A stretch of 64,000 bases of DNA from Arthrobacter pullicola (GTDB lineage Bacteria > Actinomycetota > Actinomycetes > Actinomycetales > Micrococcaceae), in the NCBI RefSeq assembly GCF_014836875.1, contig NZ_JACSQC010000009.1, positions 35,529 to 99,528 of the forward strand, given 5' to 3'. The translations under genes and the position numbers were made by a program. Positions 1 to 7,607 of the stretch are shown in pieces. Within the stretch, counting starts at the first letter, position 1, and each line of letters opens with the position of its first letter. A model generated the notes under the pieces. That model was not told where the DNA came from. It saw only the letters and a program-made list of their open reading frames with translations, and did not search any database.

Positions 1-1
1 C

Positions 2-154
2 CGGTTCCGGCGCGATGAGCAGCTTCGGCGTACCGCCGAACGCAGGCCGGACCTGATTGCGAAGCTCAACCCGTCCACGCTGGACAAAGCCGACCGCGCC
101 GCACTGGAGGCACTGGGCTGGACGGTCACGGCGGAGGCCGTGCTGCCCCGGTAA
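2..154 (+). CDS. trmD: tRNA (guanine-N1)-methyltransferase, C-terminal fragment
   Basis: Partial gene cut by the window edge; only the last 50 codons and the TAA stop are present. The readable tail (FRRDEQLRRTAERRPDLIAK, then a LDKADRAALEALGW-like end) matches the C-terminal helical domain of TrmD, which methylates G37 of tRNAs using SAM. The position directly upstream of rplS is the conserved trmD-rplS arrangement and supports the call. The catalytic SAM-binding knot lies outside the window, so integrity cannot be judged. Confidence 0.85.
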   Translation, partial: RFRRDEQLRRTAERRPDLIAKLNPSTLDKADRAALEALGWTVTAEAVLPR

Positions 155-322
155 TCACAGGGGTTCCCGGACCCCCGGCGCAGCTGCCGGTTGGTTGGCT
201 GCTCAGGGGTGTGGCAGAATGGATAGTTGTGTCATCTGGGTCCGCACCTGCCACAGGGGGAGCGAGACTAACAGCGAGACACACCGGCGCACCGATTCCC
301 GGACAGCCGGTTTCTTTAGCTT

Positions 323-362
323 CGGCGGTATTTGTGCGCTTACGGGCGCATCCTTGCCGCCG
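323..362 (+). promoter_or_regulatory. Two-tier hairpin in the rplS 5' leader
   Basis: In the 253-base gap between trmD and rplS, an outer stem CGGCGG (323-328) / CCGCCG (357-362) encloses an inner stem TGCGC (335-339) / GCGCA (346-350). It lies 45 bases before the rplS start. Ribosomal-protein leaders often carry autoregulatory structures; a role here is inference. The Shine-Dalgarno is AGGAG, about 10 bases before the ATG. Confidence 0.4.
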
Positions 363-407
363 TGACCAAAGTGGATGACCTGTGGCGTTCACCAGGAGTG
401 ATAAACA

Positions 408-767
408 ATGCACATCCTAGATTCTGTTGATGCAGCTTCGCTGCGTTCAGACATCCCCGAGTTCCGCGCCGGTGACACGGTCAAGGTTCACGTAAACATC
501 GTCGAAGGCAAGAACACCCGTGTTCAGGTCTTCCAGGGCTTCGTCATGAAGCGCCAGGGCGACGGCCTCCGCGAGACCTTCACGGTCCGCAAGGTCAGCT
601 TCGGTGTTGGCGTGGAGCGTACCTTCCCGGTGCACTCCCCGGTCCTCGACAAGGTCGAGATTGTCACCCGTGGTGACGTCCGCCGTGCCAAGCTGTACTA
701 CATGCGCGACCTGCGCGGCAAGGCTGCCAAGATCAAGGAAAAGCGCGACTTCCGTCCCGCCAAGTAA
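408..767 (+). CDS. rplS: 50S ribosomal protein L19
   Basis: 119 aa, the normal size for bacterial L19, which sits at the 30S-50S interface. The family core is present: the [11 protein letters not shown] segment near residues 20-30, [11 protein letters not shown] near 43-53, a [13 protein letters not shown] stretch near 67-79, and a basic tail ([16 protein letters not shown]). The ATG is preceded by AGGAG. It follows trmD as in most bacteria, and the first signal peptidase gene starts 5 bases after its stop, suggesting co-transcription. Confidence 0.98.
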   Translation: MHILDSVDAASLRSDIPEFRAGDTVKVHVNIVEGKNTRVQVFQGFVMKRQGDGLRETFTVRKVSFGVGVERTFPVHSPVLDKVEIVTRGDVRRAKLYYMRDLRGKAAKIKEKRDFRPAK

Positions 768-772
768 TTTTC

Positions 773-1480
773 TTGTCTGACACATCCGCAGATGGGGCCA
801 CGCCCCGGAAGCACACGAAACGCCGGTCCATTGCGGGCTGGCGTTTCGTGCTCTGCGCCGTCGCCGCCGCCGTCGTGCTGGGCGGTCTGGTCCGCGCGTT
901 CGTCGTCGACGTCTACTACATTCCCTCGGGCTCCATGGAACCGCTGCTGGAACCGGGGGACCGGGTCCTGGTCTCCCGTACCGAGTACCGCACGGGCGAA
1001 ATCCAGCGCGGCGACGTCGTCGTTTTCGACGGACGCGGCTCCCTGGCCCCGCTGCACAGTTCCGATCCTGTCCTGACGCAGGCCGTGAAACAGGCCGGGC
1101 AGTGGCTGGGGCTCACCGGCAGCGACACGGTCTACGTCAAGCGGGTTATCGGCGTCGCCGGAGACCGGATCGCCTGCTGCACCGCCGGAGATCCGCGGAT
1201 CACGGTGAACGGCCAGCCGGTGGACGAACCGTACCTCTACCCGCAGGACGCCCCGAGCGAGCAGGCGTTCGACGTCGTGGTCCCGGAGGGGCGGCTCTGG
1301 CTGATGGGGGACCACCGGTCGGAGTCAGCTGACTCCCGGGCGCTGCTTGGCGCCCCCGGCGGCGGCCTCATCCCGGAGGACCGGGTGATCGGCCGCGCCC
1401 AGCAAATCCTATGGCCATTCGAAAGAAGCACAGAGATTCAACGGCTAGAGTTGGATTCTGTATGGAATTCAGCGGAATAA
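773..1480 (+). CDS. lepB: Signal peptidase I (first copy)
   Basis: 235 aa type I signal peptidase that cleaves signal peptides on the outer face of the membrane. One transmembrane segment (about residues 22-45) is followed by the catalytic Ser54 in PSGSM, the general-base Lys123 in YVKRVIGVAGD, and the C-terminal GDHR box (179-182). The start is TTG, 5 bases after the rplS stop, with no strong Shine-Dalgarno, so translational coupling is likely. A second paralogue follows 11 bases after its stop; tandem signal peptidase genes between rplS and rnhB are common in actinobacteria. Confidence 0.93.
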   Translation: MSDTSADGATPRKHTKRRSIAGWRFVLCAVAAAVVLGGLVRAFVVDVYYIPSGSMEPLLEPGDRVLVSRTEYRTGEIQRGDVVVFDGRGSLAPLHSSDPVLTQAVKQAGQWLGLTGSDTVYVKRVIGVAGDRIACCTAGDPRITVNGQPVDEPYLYPQDAPSEQAFDVVVPEGRLWLMGDHRSESADSRALLGAPGGGLIPEDRVIGRAQQILWPFERSTEIQRLELDSVWNSAE

Positions 1481-1491
1481 GAGGACAGCAC

Positions 1492-2277
1492 ATGGCGCAG
1501 GACTTCCCGGACGATCCCCAGGACGGGAACGCAGCCTCCGGCGAACCGCGCTCCCACGCCGCCCATGCTGCCGGGCAGAACGGCAAGGACGGCAAAAACC
1601 GGGGCTTCGGCGCCTGGCTGCGCGAGGTAGCAACGATCATTGTCATCGCTCTGCTGCTGTCCTTCCTGATCAAGACCTTCCTCTTCCGGGCGTTCTTCAT
1701 ACCTTCCGGGTCGATGGAGGAAACCCTGGAGATTGACGACAGGATCTTCGTGAACCTGCTGGTCCCGGAACCCTTTGACCTGGAGCGCGGCGACGTCATT
1801 GTCTTCAAGGACACCCAGGCCTGGCTGCCGCCGACGGAAAACGGCGGCGGGAACTTCATCCAGGACGCCCTCACCTTCGTTGGCCTGCTTCCGGACGAGT
1901 CCGAACAACACCTGGTCAAGCGGGTCATCGGTATGCCCGGGGACCATGTGGTGTGCTGCGACGCCGACGGCAAGATCACGATCAACGGCCAGGCCATCGA
2001 CGAGCCCTACCTGTACCCGGGAGCACTGCCCTCGGAGACCCCGTTCGATGTAGTGGTTCCGGACGGAAAGGTCTGGGTGATGGGAGACCACCGCAACGCT
2101 TCGGCGGACTCCCGCGAGCACCAGAATGGTCCAAACGGCGGATTCATCGACATCTCCGATATTGAGGGCAAGGCGTCGGTTATTGCCTGGCCGCTGAGCC
2201 GGGCAGGCTTCATTGGAAGCTATCCCGAAGTCTTCGAGAACGTGCCGGACCCCGCCGGCGCCACGGTTGCACCGTGA
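1492..2277 (+). CDS. lepB: Signal peptidase I (second copy)
   Basis: 261 aa from the ATG at 1492, chosen because AGAGGA lies just upstream; an in-frame ATG at 1462 would overlap the previous gene. A cytoplasmic Gly/Asp-rich N-terminus of about 40 residues is followed by one transmembrane segment (about 46-68), catalytic Ser74 in PSGSM, Lys143 in HLVKRVIGMPGD, and a GDHRNASADSR box. It has the same architecture as the upstream copy but a different cytoplasmic tail. Its stop overlaps the GTG start of rnhB. Confidence 0.94.
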   Translation: MAQDFPDDPQDGNAASGEPRSHAAHAAGQNGKDGKNRGFGAWLREVATIIVIALLLSFLIKTFLFRAFFIPSGSMEETLEIDDRIFVNLLVPEPFDLERGDVIVFKDTQAWLPPTENGGGNFIQDALTFVGLLPDESEQHLVKRVIGMPGDHVVCCDADGKITINGQAIDEPYLYPGALPSETPFDVVVPDGKVWVMGDHRNASADSREHQNGPNGGFIDISDIEGKASVIAWPLSRAGFIGSYPEVFENVPDPAGATVAP

Positions 2278-3083
2278 CCGCTGAGCCCCAGGCGGCACGG
2301 CGTGCTCCGGCAGGCGCCACGGCGGCCGCTGCTCCAGCCACGCGTACGGCACGGCGAAAGACCACGGGGACGACGGCGCCGACCCTGCGCTTTGAACGCA
2401 CCTTCGCCGCCCTGGGACACCGGGTCCTGGCCGGATGCGACGAGGTGGGCCGCGGCGCGCTGGCCGGGCCCGTCAGCGTGGGGCTGGTGGCGGTCCAGCT
2501 GGACTCCGTCCGCTCACTCAAGGGCGTGAAGGACAGCAAGCTGCTCTCCGCCGCGGACCGTGAAGCCATGGCGCCGCTGATCAAGAAATGGTGCCCGGCC
2601 TGGGGTGTAGGCCACGCCAGCGCCGCGGAAATCGACCTGCTGGGACTCATGGGAGCGCTGCGCCTGGCCGGGACCCGCGCCTGGACACAGGTCCGCGGGA
2701 CCTTGACACCCGACGTCGTGCTCCTGGACGGCAATCACAACTGGCTCTCACCGGCCGTCCAGGCCAGCCTGTTCGACGACGTCGAGGAGGTGGACGAAGC
2801 GGCCTGCACCGCACCCGTCCACACCCGGATCAAAGCGGACATGACCTGCCTCAGCGTCGCAGCGGCCTCCGTCTTAGCCAAGGTGGAACGCGACGCACTG
2901 ATGACCGAATACGCTGCACTGCATCCGCAGTACGGCTGGGAGATCAATAAGGGTTACGCCACCGAGGCGCACCGGGCGGCAATCGACCTGCTCGGTCCCT
3001 CGCCGCTGCACCGCCTCTCCTGGCGGCTGGGCTCGGCGCGATCCGATGACGAAGGGCCCGCTGCGGGCCCGCTTGGGGGATGA
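2274..3083 (+). CDS. rnhB: Ribonuclease HII
   Basis: 269 aa; removes ribonucleotides from RNA-DNA hybrids and misincorporated rNMPs. The catalytic acidic residues are visible: Asp56-Glu57 in GCDEVGRGALAGP, Asp152 in LLDGNHNW, and Asp189 in KADMTCLSVAAASVLAK. An N-terminal Ala/Arg/Thr-rich extension of about 40 residues precedes the fold. The GTG start overlaps the lepB stop by 4 bases, so translation is coupled. The DUF2469 gene follows 7 bases later, the usual actinobacterial neighbour. Confidence 0.96.
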   Translation: MTAEPQAARRAPAGATAAAAPATRTARRKTTGTTAPTLRFERTFAALGHRVLAGCDEVGRGALAGPVSVGLVAVQLDSVRSLKGVKDSKLLSAADREAMAPLIKKWCPAWGVGHASAAEIDLLGLMGALRLAGTRAWTQVRGTLTPDVVLLDGNHNWLSPAVQASLFDDVEEVDEAACTAPVHTRIKADMTCLSVAAASVLAKVERDALMTEYAALHPQYGWEINKGYATEAHRAAIDLLGPSPLHRLSWRLGSARSDDEGPAAGPLGG

Positions 3084-3090
3084 TGGTGCC

Positions 3091-3414
3091 ATGAGCGCAG
3101 AGGATCTTGAGAACTACGAGACGGATATGGAGCTGCAGCTCTACCGCGAATACCGCGACGTCGTGGGACTGTTCAGCTACGTCGTCGAAACCGAACGGCG
3201 CTTCTACCTGGCGAATCACGTGGACCTGCAGGCCCGCTCGGCCGACGGGGAAATCTACTTCGACCTCACGCTGCAGGACGCCTGGGTCTGGGATGTGTAC
3301 CGCTCGGCACGGTTCGTCAAAAGCGTGCGGGTCATCACCTTCAAGGACGTCAACGTCGAGGAACTCACCCGTAACGATGACCTCACCCTGCCTAAGCCGG
3401 ACGACCTGAACTAG
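3091..3414 (+). CDS. DUF2469 family protein
   Basis: 107 aa, starting at MSAEDLENYE with GGGGGA about 10 bases upstream. This is the small acidic protein found directly after rnhB across Actinobacteria; no function is established. The core reads LYREYRDVVGLFSYVVETER, then an aromatic-rich DAWVWDVYRSARFVKSVRV segment that gives it an OB/ferredoxin-like look (inference). The rnhB spacing suggests one transcript. Its last 23 bases overlap the convergent acetyltransferase gene. Confidence 0.93.
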   Translation: MSAEDLENYETDMELQLYREYRDVVGLFSYVVETERRFYLANHVDLQARSADGEIYFDLTLQDAWVWDVYRSARFVKSVRVITFKDVNVEELTRNDDLTLPKPDDLN

Positions 3415-4024
3415 GGGATCCGGGCGCCGTGTCAGGCGGCGCGCCCTGCGGGACCACCGGCAGCAGCCGGAGGCAGTCAGTCCACAGGATCCTGGGAACC
3501 CGGGGAGCGGCCGCTTCCAGTTCGGAGAACCACGCATCCACCATCTCCCCGCGGTGGGCGAGCATCCGGGGGACGGTCACCGGCAGTGGAAAGCCGCTGC
3601 GCCAGACGGGTTTATAGCTGCCGATGTTCCCAACGTTCGACGTCCAGTTGACCCGCTCCCACCCGAGGGAATCGAAGGCGTAGGTTACCGCCAGCCGCAC
3701 CGCCCGGCTCATCAGCCCCTGGCCGCGGAACTCCGGTGCCGTCACGAACCCCAGACCCCCGGTCCCCGCCCCCTGCCAGCGCAGATCGATACTGCCCGCG
3801 TACCTGCCGTCCTGCTCCAGGGCCCAGGCGATCTTGTCCTGCTGCGGGACCCCGACGGCCCTGACGTAGTTCAGCGCCATCTCACGGCTGTAGTCCAGCG
3901 GCACCGTGGTCCATTCGACGGTCAGGGGATCCCGGGACCGCTGCAGCACGGCGTCGGCGTCCGCCTCCACATGGGGCCGCAGCAGAAGCGATTCATCCTG
4001 CAGCCGTGGGATCTCCAGCACCAT
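3392..4024 (-). CDS. GNAT family N-acetyltransferase
   Basis: 210 aa, RimJ/RimL-like. The N-terminal LLLRPHVEADADAVL segment and the acetyl-CoA loop in GLGFVTAPEFRGQGLMSRAVR (around residues 90-110) define the GNAT fold; VNWTSNVGNIGSYKPVWRSG corresponds to the usual N.AS..v..k.GF segment. The substrate is unknown. A TACCTT hexamer (4036-4031 on this strand) ends 6 bases before the ATG, predicting a leaderless transcript. It is divergent from the 2H phosphoesterase gene across a 51-base gap and convergent with DUF2469. Confidence 0.88.
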   Translation of the reverse strand: MVLEIPRLQDESLLLRPHVEADADAVLQRSRDPLTVEWTTVPLDYSREMALNYVRAVGVPQQDKIAWALEQDGRYAGSIDLRWQGAGTGGLGFVTAPEFRGQGLMSRAVRLAVTYAFDSLGWERVNWTSNVGNIGSYKPVWRSGFPLPVTVPRMLAHRGEMVDAWFSELEAAAPRVPRILWTDCLRLLPVVPQGAPPDTAPGSPSSGRPA

Positions 4025-4075
4025 TTTTCCAAGGTACCGCGCCGGCGGGCGCCCGCGGCATCATAGACTGCGTTC

Positions 4076-4708
4076 GTGGCTCCTTCGCTGCCTGATCCAG
4101 ATTCCGGCGCTCCGGCAATTCCTGACGCGTTCTCCGGGGTGCGCATCTATGCGCAGTTGAAGCCCGACGCCGCCGGGCTGGCGGAACTGCTCCAGCTCCA
4201 GGCGGCCGCCCGGGAACGGGCACCGGGGACCCGGCGGGTGTCCGGGGACCGGCTGCACCTGACCCTGATCCATTTCGGGAAGGCCGACGACGCGTTTGCC
4301 CGGCTCACTGTGGCCACCGGCGTCGCGGCGGAAGACTATGGCCGGGCACTGGCCAGGTACCTGCACGCGACCGCTGCTGCCCTGCCGGAAGACGCATTTG
4401 TCCTTGAGCCCCGCGGGCTGGCGGGCTTCGGGCGGGACGGTTCCACGCTGGCCGTGGAGTATGCCGCCACGGCCCGGCTCGAAATGGTCCACGCTGCGCT
4501 GTATTCGCTGCTGCTGGAGTTCCTGGCGGCCTGCGGGGTGCCGGACCCGGCCGGCTATGCAGCGCAGGACCCTGCCCTGGGCTTTGCGGCGCGGCTGCAC
4601 CCGCATGTCAGCCTCCTGCATGGGTTCCGCGGCTTCAACGGTCCGCCGCCGGTGCTCGATCTGCAGCCTGTCCGGCTGCGGGCGACGCCGGTCCTGTACC
4701 GCAGCTGA
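4076..4708 (+). CDS. 2H phosphoesterase / 2'-5' RNA ligase-like protein
   Basis: 210 aa. Two HxT/S motifs, H61-L-T63 in LHLTLIHFG and H177-V-S179 in HPHVSLLHGF, are the catalytic signatures of the 2H phosphoesterase superfamily (ThpR/LigT-like), which acts on 2'-5' or cyclic phosphodiesters of RNA or nucleotides. The in vivo substrate is unknown. The GTG start lies 6 bases after a TAGACT -10 hexamer (4064-4069), so the mRNA is probably leaderless. The first 20 residues are a Pro/Asp-rich extension. Confidence 0.82.
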   Translation: MAPSLPDPDSGAPAIPDAFSGVRIYAQLKPDAAGLAELLQLQAAARERAPGTRRVSGDRLHLTLIHFGKADDAFARLTVATGVAAEDYGRALARYLHATAAALPEDAFVLEPRGLAGFGRDGSTLAVEYAATARLEMVHAALYSLLLEFLAACGVPDPAGYAAQDPALGFAARLHPHVSLLHGFRGFNGPPPVLDLQPVRLRATPVLYRS

Positions 4709-4733
4709 CCGGGTCTGGCCCTGGTGCGGGGAC

Positions 4734-5540
4734 CTAGCGGAGGGCGGAGGCGGGCAGGAGGGTTTCCCGGACAACCTCGACGCCGCGCTCCTGGATCTGG
4801 CGTGCAGCGCTTTCGCTGAGCCCCGAGTCGCTGATGATGAGGTCAAGTTCCTCCAGGGCCAGCACCCGGTACTTCGCGTAGCGCCCAAACTTGCTGCTGT
4901 CCGCCAGCAGCACCGTCTTCTCGGCGGATGCCATGGCGGCGCGTTTCGGATCCACCTTGGCCTCCACCGGCGTCGTGATTCCGTGCTGCACATCCCAGGA
5001 ACTGGAGGACAGAAACGCGATGTCCAGGGACAGCTCGGCCAGCGTCAGGGTGGCAAGGCGGCCGATCATCGACTTGTTGTCCCGGTCCACCCGCCCGCCT
5101 ACGCAGATGAGTTCGACGCCCGGAAACTCGAGGAATGCTGCGGCGGTGGCCAGGTCATTGGAGACGACGGTGAGGTTCCGGCGGTCCTGCAGGTAGGGGC
5201 ACATGGCCTGGACCGTGGTGCCTGCGTCCAGGTAGACGGTCATGGAATCTGACACCAGCTCCGCAGCATGGCGGGCAATCGCCGCCTTGGCCGGCAGATC
5301 GGCCGCTTCCTTCACGGAACGGGCCGGTTCCTCCAGGAGCCTGGTGGGTGCCAGGACGCCGCCCTGCGTGACTTCGACGTCTCCCGCTTCGGCGAGAGCC
5401 GCGACGTCGCGGCGGGCTGTCATGTGGCTGACGCCGAGCAATTCGGTGATTTCCCGGTAGCTGAGCACTCTTTGGGCGCGCAGGTGCTGGAGAATCTGCT
5501 GCCTGCGCTGCTCCGGGATCAGGGATATCGACTTTGCCAT
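4734..5540 (-). CDS. DeoR family transcriptional regulator
   Basis: 268 aa from the ATG at 5540, which has GGGAGG 7 bases upstream. N-terminal DeoR winged helix-turn-helix (EQRRQQILQHL, then LSYREITELLGVSHMTARRD, about residues 10-45) followed by the DeoRC sugar-phosphate-sensing domain with the DAGTTV and VSNDL loops. Regulators of this class repress sugar catabolism and are released by a phosphorylated intermediate. It lies 14 bases downstream of the OtnC-like gene on the same strand, so it is probably the local regulator of the acid-sugar locus. Confidence 0.93.
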   Translation of the reverse strand: MAKSISLIPEQRRQQILQHLRAQRVLSYREITELLGVSHMTARRDVAALAEAGDVEVTQGGVLAPTRLLEEPARSVKEAADLPAKAAIARHAAELVSDSMTVYLDAGTTVQAMCPYLQDRRNLTVVSNDLATAAAFLEFPGVELICVGGRVDRDNKSMIGRLATLTLAELSLDIAFLSSSSWDVQHGITTPVEAKVDPKRAAMASAEKTVLLADSSKFGRYAKYRVLALEELDLIISDSGLSESAARQIQERGVEVVRETLLPASALR

Positions 5541-5554
5541 TGGTGCCTCCCGGT

Positions 5555-6202
5555 TCAATCTACCGGAGAATGCGTCCAGGGACTGTTCCACCGCTCAGCG
5601 AGCTCGCGGATCTGGACCGGCGTGAGTTCGCGGCGCGGGGAGTTCTCCGTCAGGAGGGCGATCCGGCAGGCTTCCTCCAGCTCAGCGGCCCGTTCGACGG
5701 CGTCGTCCAGGTCCTTTCCGGACACCACGGATCCGTGGTTGGCCAGCAGGGCTGCACGGAAAGGGCCCCGCGCGCTCCGGATGTCTTCGCCGAGTCCGGC
5801 GTCGCCGGGATGCCGGTAGGGCAACAGGGGAGTCTGCCCGACCCGCATCACGAAGTACGGAGTGAGCGGCGGAACGGCATTGTCTTCAGACCAGGTGGTC
5901 CGGCAGGACAGGGCGACCGCCTGCGGAGAGTGCAGGTGGACGATCGCCTGGTGTTCTTCGCCGCGCCGGTAGAAACCTGCGTGCAGCGGCGTTTCCTTTG
6001 AAGCGGGGGCTCCGCCGAGGTGGACGCCGGTGAGCGAGACCCGGGCAAGGTCGGCCTCGGTCAGGTGCCCCAGGGAGGCACCGGTGCCGGTGATGAGGAA
6101 GCTGTCTCCGTCCCGCAGACTGAGGTTGCCGGTGGCTCCCGGGCTCAGGCCCATGTCGACGAGCCGGCGTCCGGCAGTGATGAGCTGGTTCTGGATGCTC
6201 AT
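5555..6202 (-). CDS. otnC: Class II aldolase-family decarboxylase, OtnC-like
   Basis: 215 aa, class II aldolase/adducin fold. GATGNLSLRDGD (about residues 22-33) is the phosphate-binding part. HAGFYRRGEEHQAIVHLHS (about 73-92) supplies the zinc histidines and LLANHG the third. Length and the adjoining DUF1537 kinase fit 3-oxo-tetronate 4-phosphate decarboxylase, which yields dihydroxyacetone phosphate and CO2. The start overlaps the kinase stop by 4 bases. A fuculose/ribulose-phosphate aldolase role remains possible because the substrate is not visible in sequence. Confidence 0.85.
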   Translation of the reverse strand: MSIQNQLITAGRRLVDMGLSPGATGNLSLRDGDSFLITGTGASLGHLTEADLARVSLTGVHLGGAPASKETPLHAGFYRRGEEHQAIVHLHSPQAVALSCRTTWSEDNAVPPLTPYFVMRVGQTPLLPYRHPGDAGLGEDIRSARGPFRAALLANHGSVVSGKDLDDAVERAAELEEACRIALLTENSPRRELTPVQIRELAERWNSPWTHSPVD

Positions 6203-7428
6203 GCCAGGTGCTCCCAGGCTGAAACAAAAAGGTCATGCTCGCCGAAGTTGCCGCTCTTGAGCGCCAGGGCAAACGGGCGTCCGCCGGCATCCGCCGTGGA
6301 CCAGCACACGCCAGGCGCGAGCTCGGGGCCGATCTGCAGGGACTGGATGCCCAGTCCGCGCACCACGGCACCACTGGTTTCGCCGCCTGCGACGATGAGC
6401 GCGGAAACGGCTGGGTCTGCAGTGAGGTGAACGGCAATCTGAGTCAGCACATGTTCGATGACGGGCGCGCTCTCCACGCCGTCGACCAGGGTGTGGACGT
6501 CTTCACGGCTGCGGGCCGCGCAGACTACGGGCGTGGAATCGGGTGCCTGCGCCAGGAACCAGGCAGCCAGTTCGGCGGCCACCGCCCCGGGGTCGGCAAT
6601 GGCGGCGCGGATGTCGATCTGCCGCACCGGCTGGGTGCGTGCGGCGTGTGCAACCTGGGCCAGGGTGGTGGTGGAGACGCTCCCGCACAGGACGCCTCCC
6701 CGCCCGCGCTGCGGCGGCGCCCAAGCGGCGCCGCTCCCGCCGGGGCCGGTCAGGCCAAGCGCCAGTCCGGAACCGCCGGAGACCAGCACATGCTCCGAAA
6801 CCGCCGCGGCAATGATGCCAAGATCCTCATCATCGATGGCGTCCACCACCACGTAGCGGCCCTCGGCTGCATCGATGGCTGCACGCAGCTCCGCGGGCCC
6901 TTGCCGGACAACCGGGCGGAACACTTCGCTGACACCGTGCGTGGTCTGCGGACCCAGCAGTTCGGTCAGGCGGGAGCGGGTCATGGGAGTCAAAGGGTGG
7001 TGCCGCATGGAGGAGTTCTCAAGGAGCACACCGTTCACAAAGAGGTGCCCGTTGTAGACGGTGCGTCCGTTGGCCGGAAGGGAAGGCACCACAACGCACC
7101 TCTGCGCGCCAAGTTCATCCGCGACGGCGTCGAGCACCGGCCCGATGTTTCCCTGGGCGGTGGAATCAAAGGTGGAGCAGTACTTCACGTAGAAACGGGC
7201 TGCACCCCAGCTGCGGAGGCGGCGGAGAGCGTCCAGCGACGCGGCTACGGCGGCCTCCTTGGTCTCGGACCGGCTCTTGAGGGCAATAACGACGGCGTCA
7301 AGGCCTGCCAGGTCCCCGGCGGCGGGCGTCCCGTCCTCGATGACGACGGCTACCCGGTGGCCCGAGCGGCGAAGCATGGTGGCTATATCCGTGGCGCCAG
7401 TGAAGTCGTCAGCGATGATTCCAAGCAC
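6199..7428 (-). CDS. otnK: DUF1537-family acid-sugar kinase, OtnK-like
   Basis: 409 aa from a GTG at 7428 (family start VLGIIADDFTGATDIA; GAAAGG lies 9 bases upstream). The N-terminal half carries the substrate-binding IADDFTGATD and KYCSTFDST motifs. The C-terminal half carries the ATP site with SGGSGLALG and an IVAGGETSGAVVRGLG segment. Characterised members phosphorylate 3-oxo-tetronates at O4 in D-threonate, L-threonate and D-erythronate catabolism. Coupling to the OtnC-like gene supports this pathway, although related kinases act on 3-oxo-isoapionate. Confidence 0.88.
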   Translation of the reverse strand: MLGIIADDFTGATDIATMLRRSGHRVAVVIEDGTPAAGDLAGLDAVVIALKSRSETKEAAVAASLDALRRLRSWGAARFYVKYCSTFDSTAQGNIGPVLDAVADELGAQRCVVVPSLPANGRTVYNGHLFVNGVLLENSSMRHHPLTPMTRSRLTELLGPQTTHGVSEVFRPVVRQGPAELRAAIDAAEGRYVVVDAIDDEDLGIIAAAVSEHVLVSGGSGLALGLTGPGGSGAAWAPPQRGRGGVLCGSVSTTTLAQVAHAARTQPVRQIDIRAAIADPGAVAAELAAWFLAQAPDSTPVVCAARSREDVHTLVDGVESAPVIEHVLTQIAVHLTADPAVSALIVAGGETSGAVVRGLGIQSLQIGPELAPGVCWSTADAGGRPFALALKSGNFGEHDLFVSAWEHLA

Positions 7429-7490
7429 TTCTGTGATCCTTTCCGAACCAGCCGGTGAGGCGGCGGTTATCGGACTCGACTGTAACACCG

Positions 7491-7554
7491 CACTGTGAAC
7501 GGTTGTTAAGTATTGGTAATTTGTTGTACGAAATTAGAAATCTGTGTCACAGTG
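7491..7554. promoter_or_regulatory. Divergent promoter region with a split inverted repeat
   Basis: The 179 bases between the divergent kinase and oxidoreductase genes are AT-rich in the middle. CACTGTGA (7491-7498) recurs inverted as TCACAGTG (7547-7554), 48 bases apart. The right copy lies in the palindrome CTGTGTCACAG. A -35-like TTGGTA (7513-7518) and -10-like TAGAAA (7535-7540) face the oxidoreductase gene. This is a candidate pair of DeoR operators that could form a loop (inference). Confidence 0.45.
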
Positions 7555-7607
7555 ATTCCCGGCACGTTCGAAGGTCGAGCGGTGCTCACGAAGATTTGGA
7601 CGCCACC

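Noticed and set aside
773..2277. Two signal peptidase genes as a recent tandem duplication
   Set aside because: The proteins differ in cytoplasmic tails and length, and tandem lepB genes at this locus are common in actinobacteria, so the pair is probably old.
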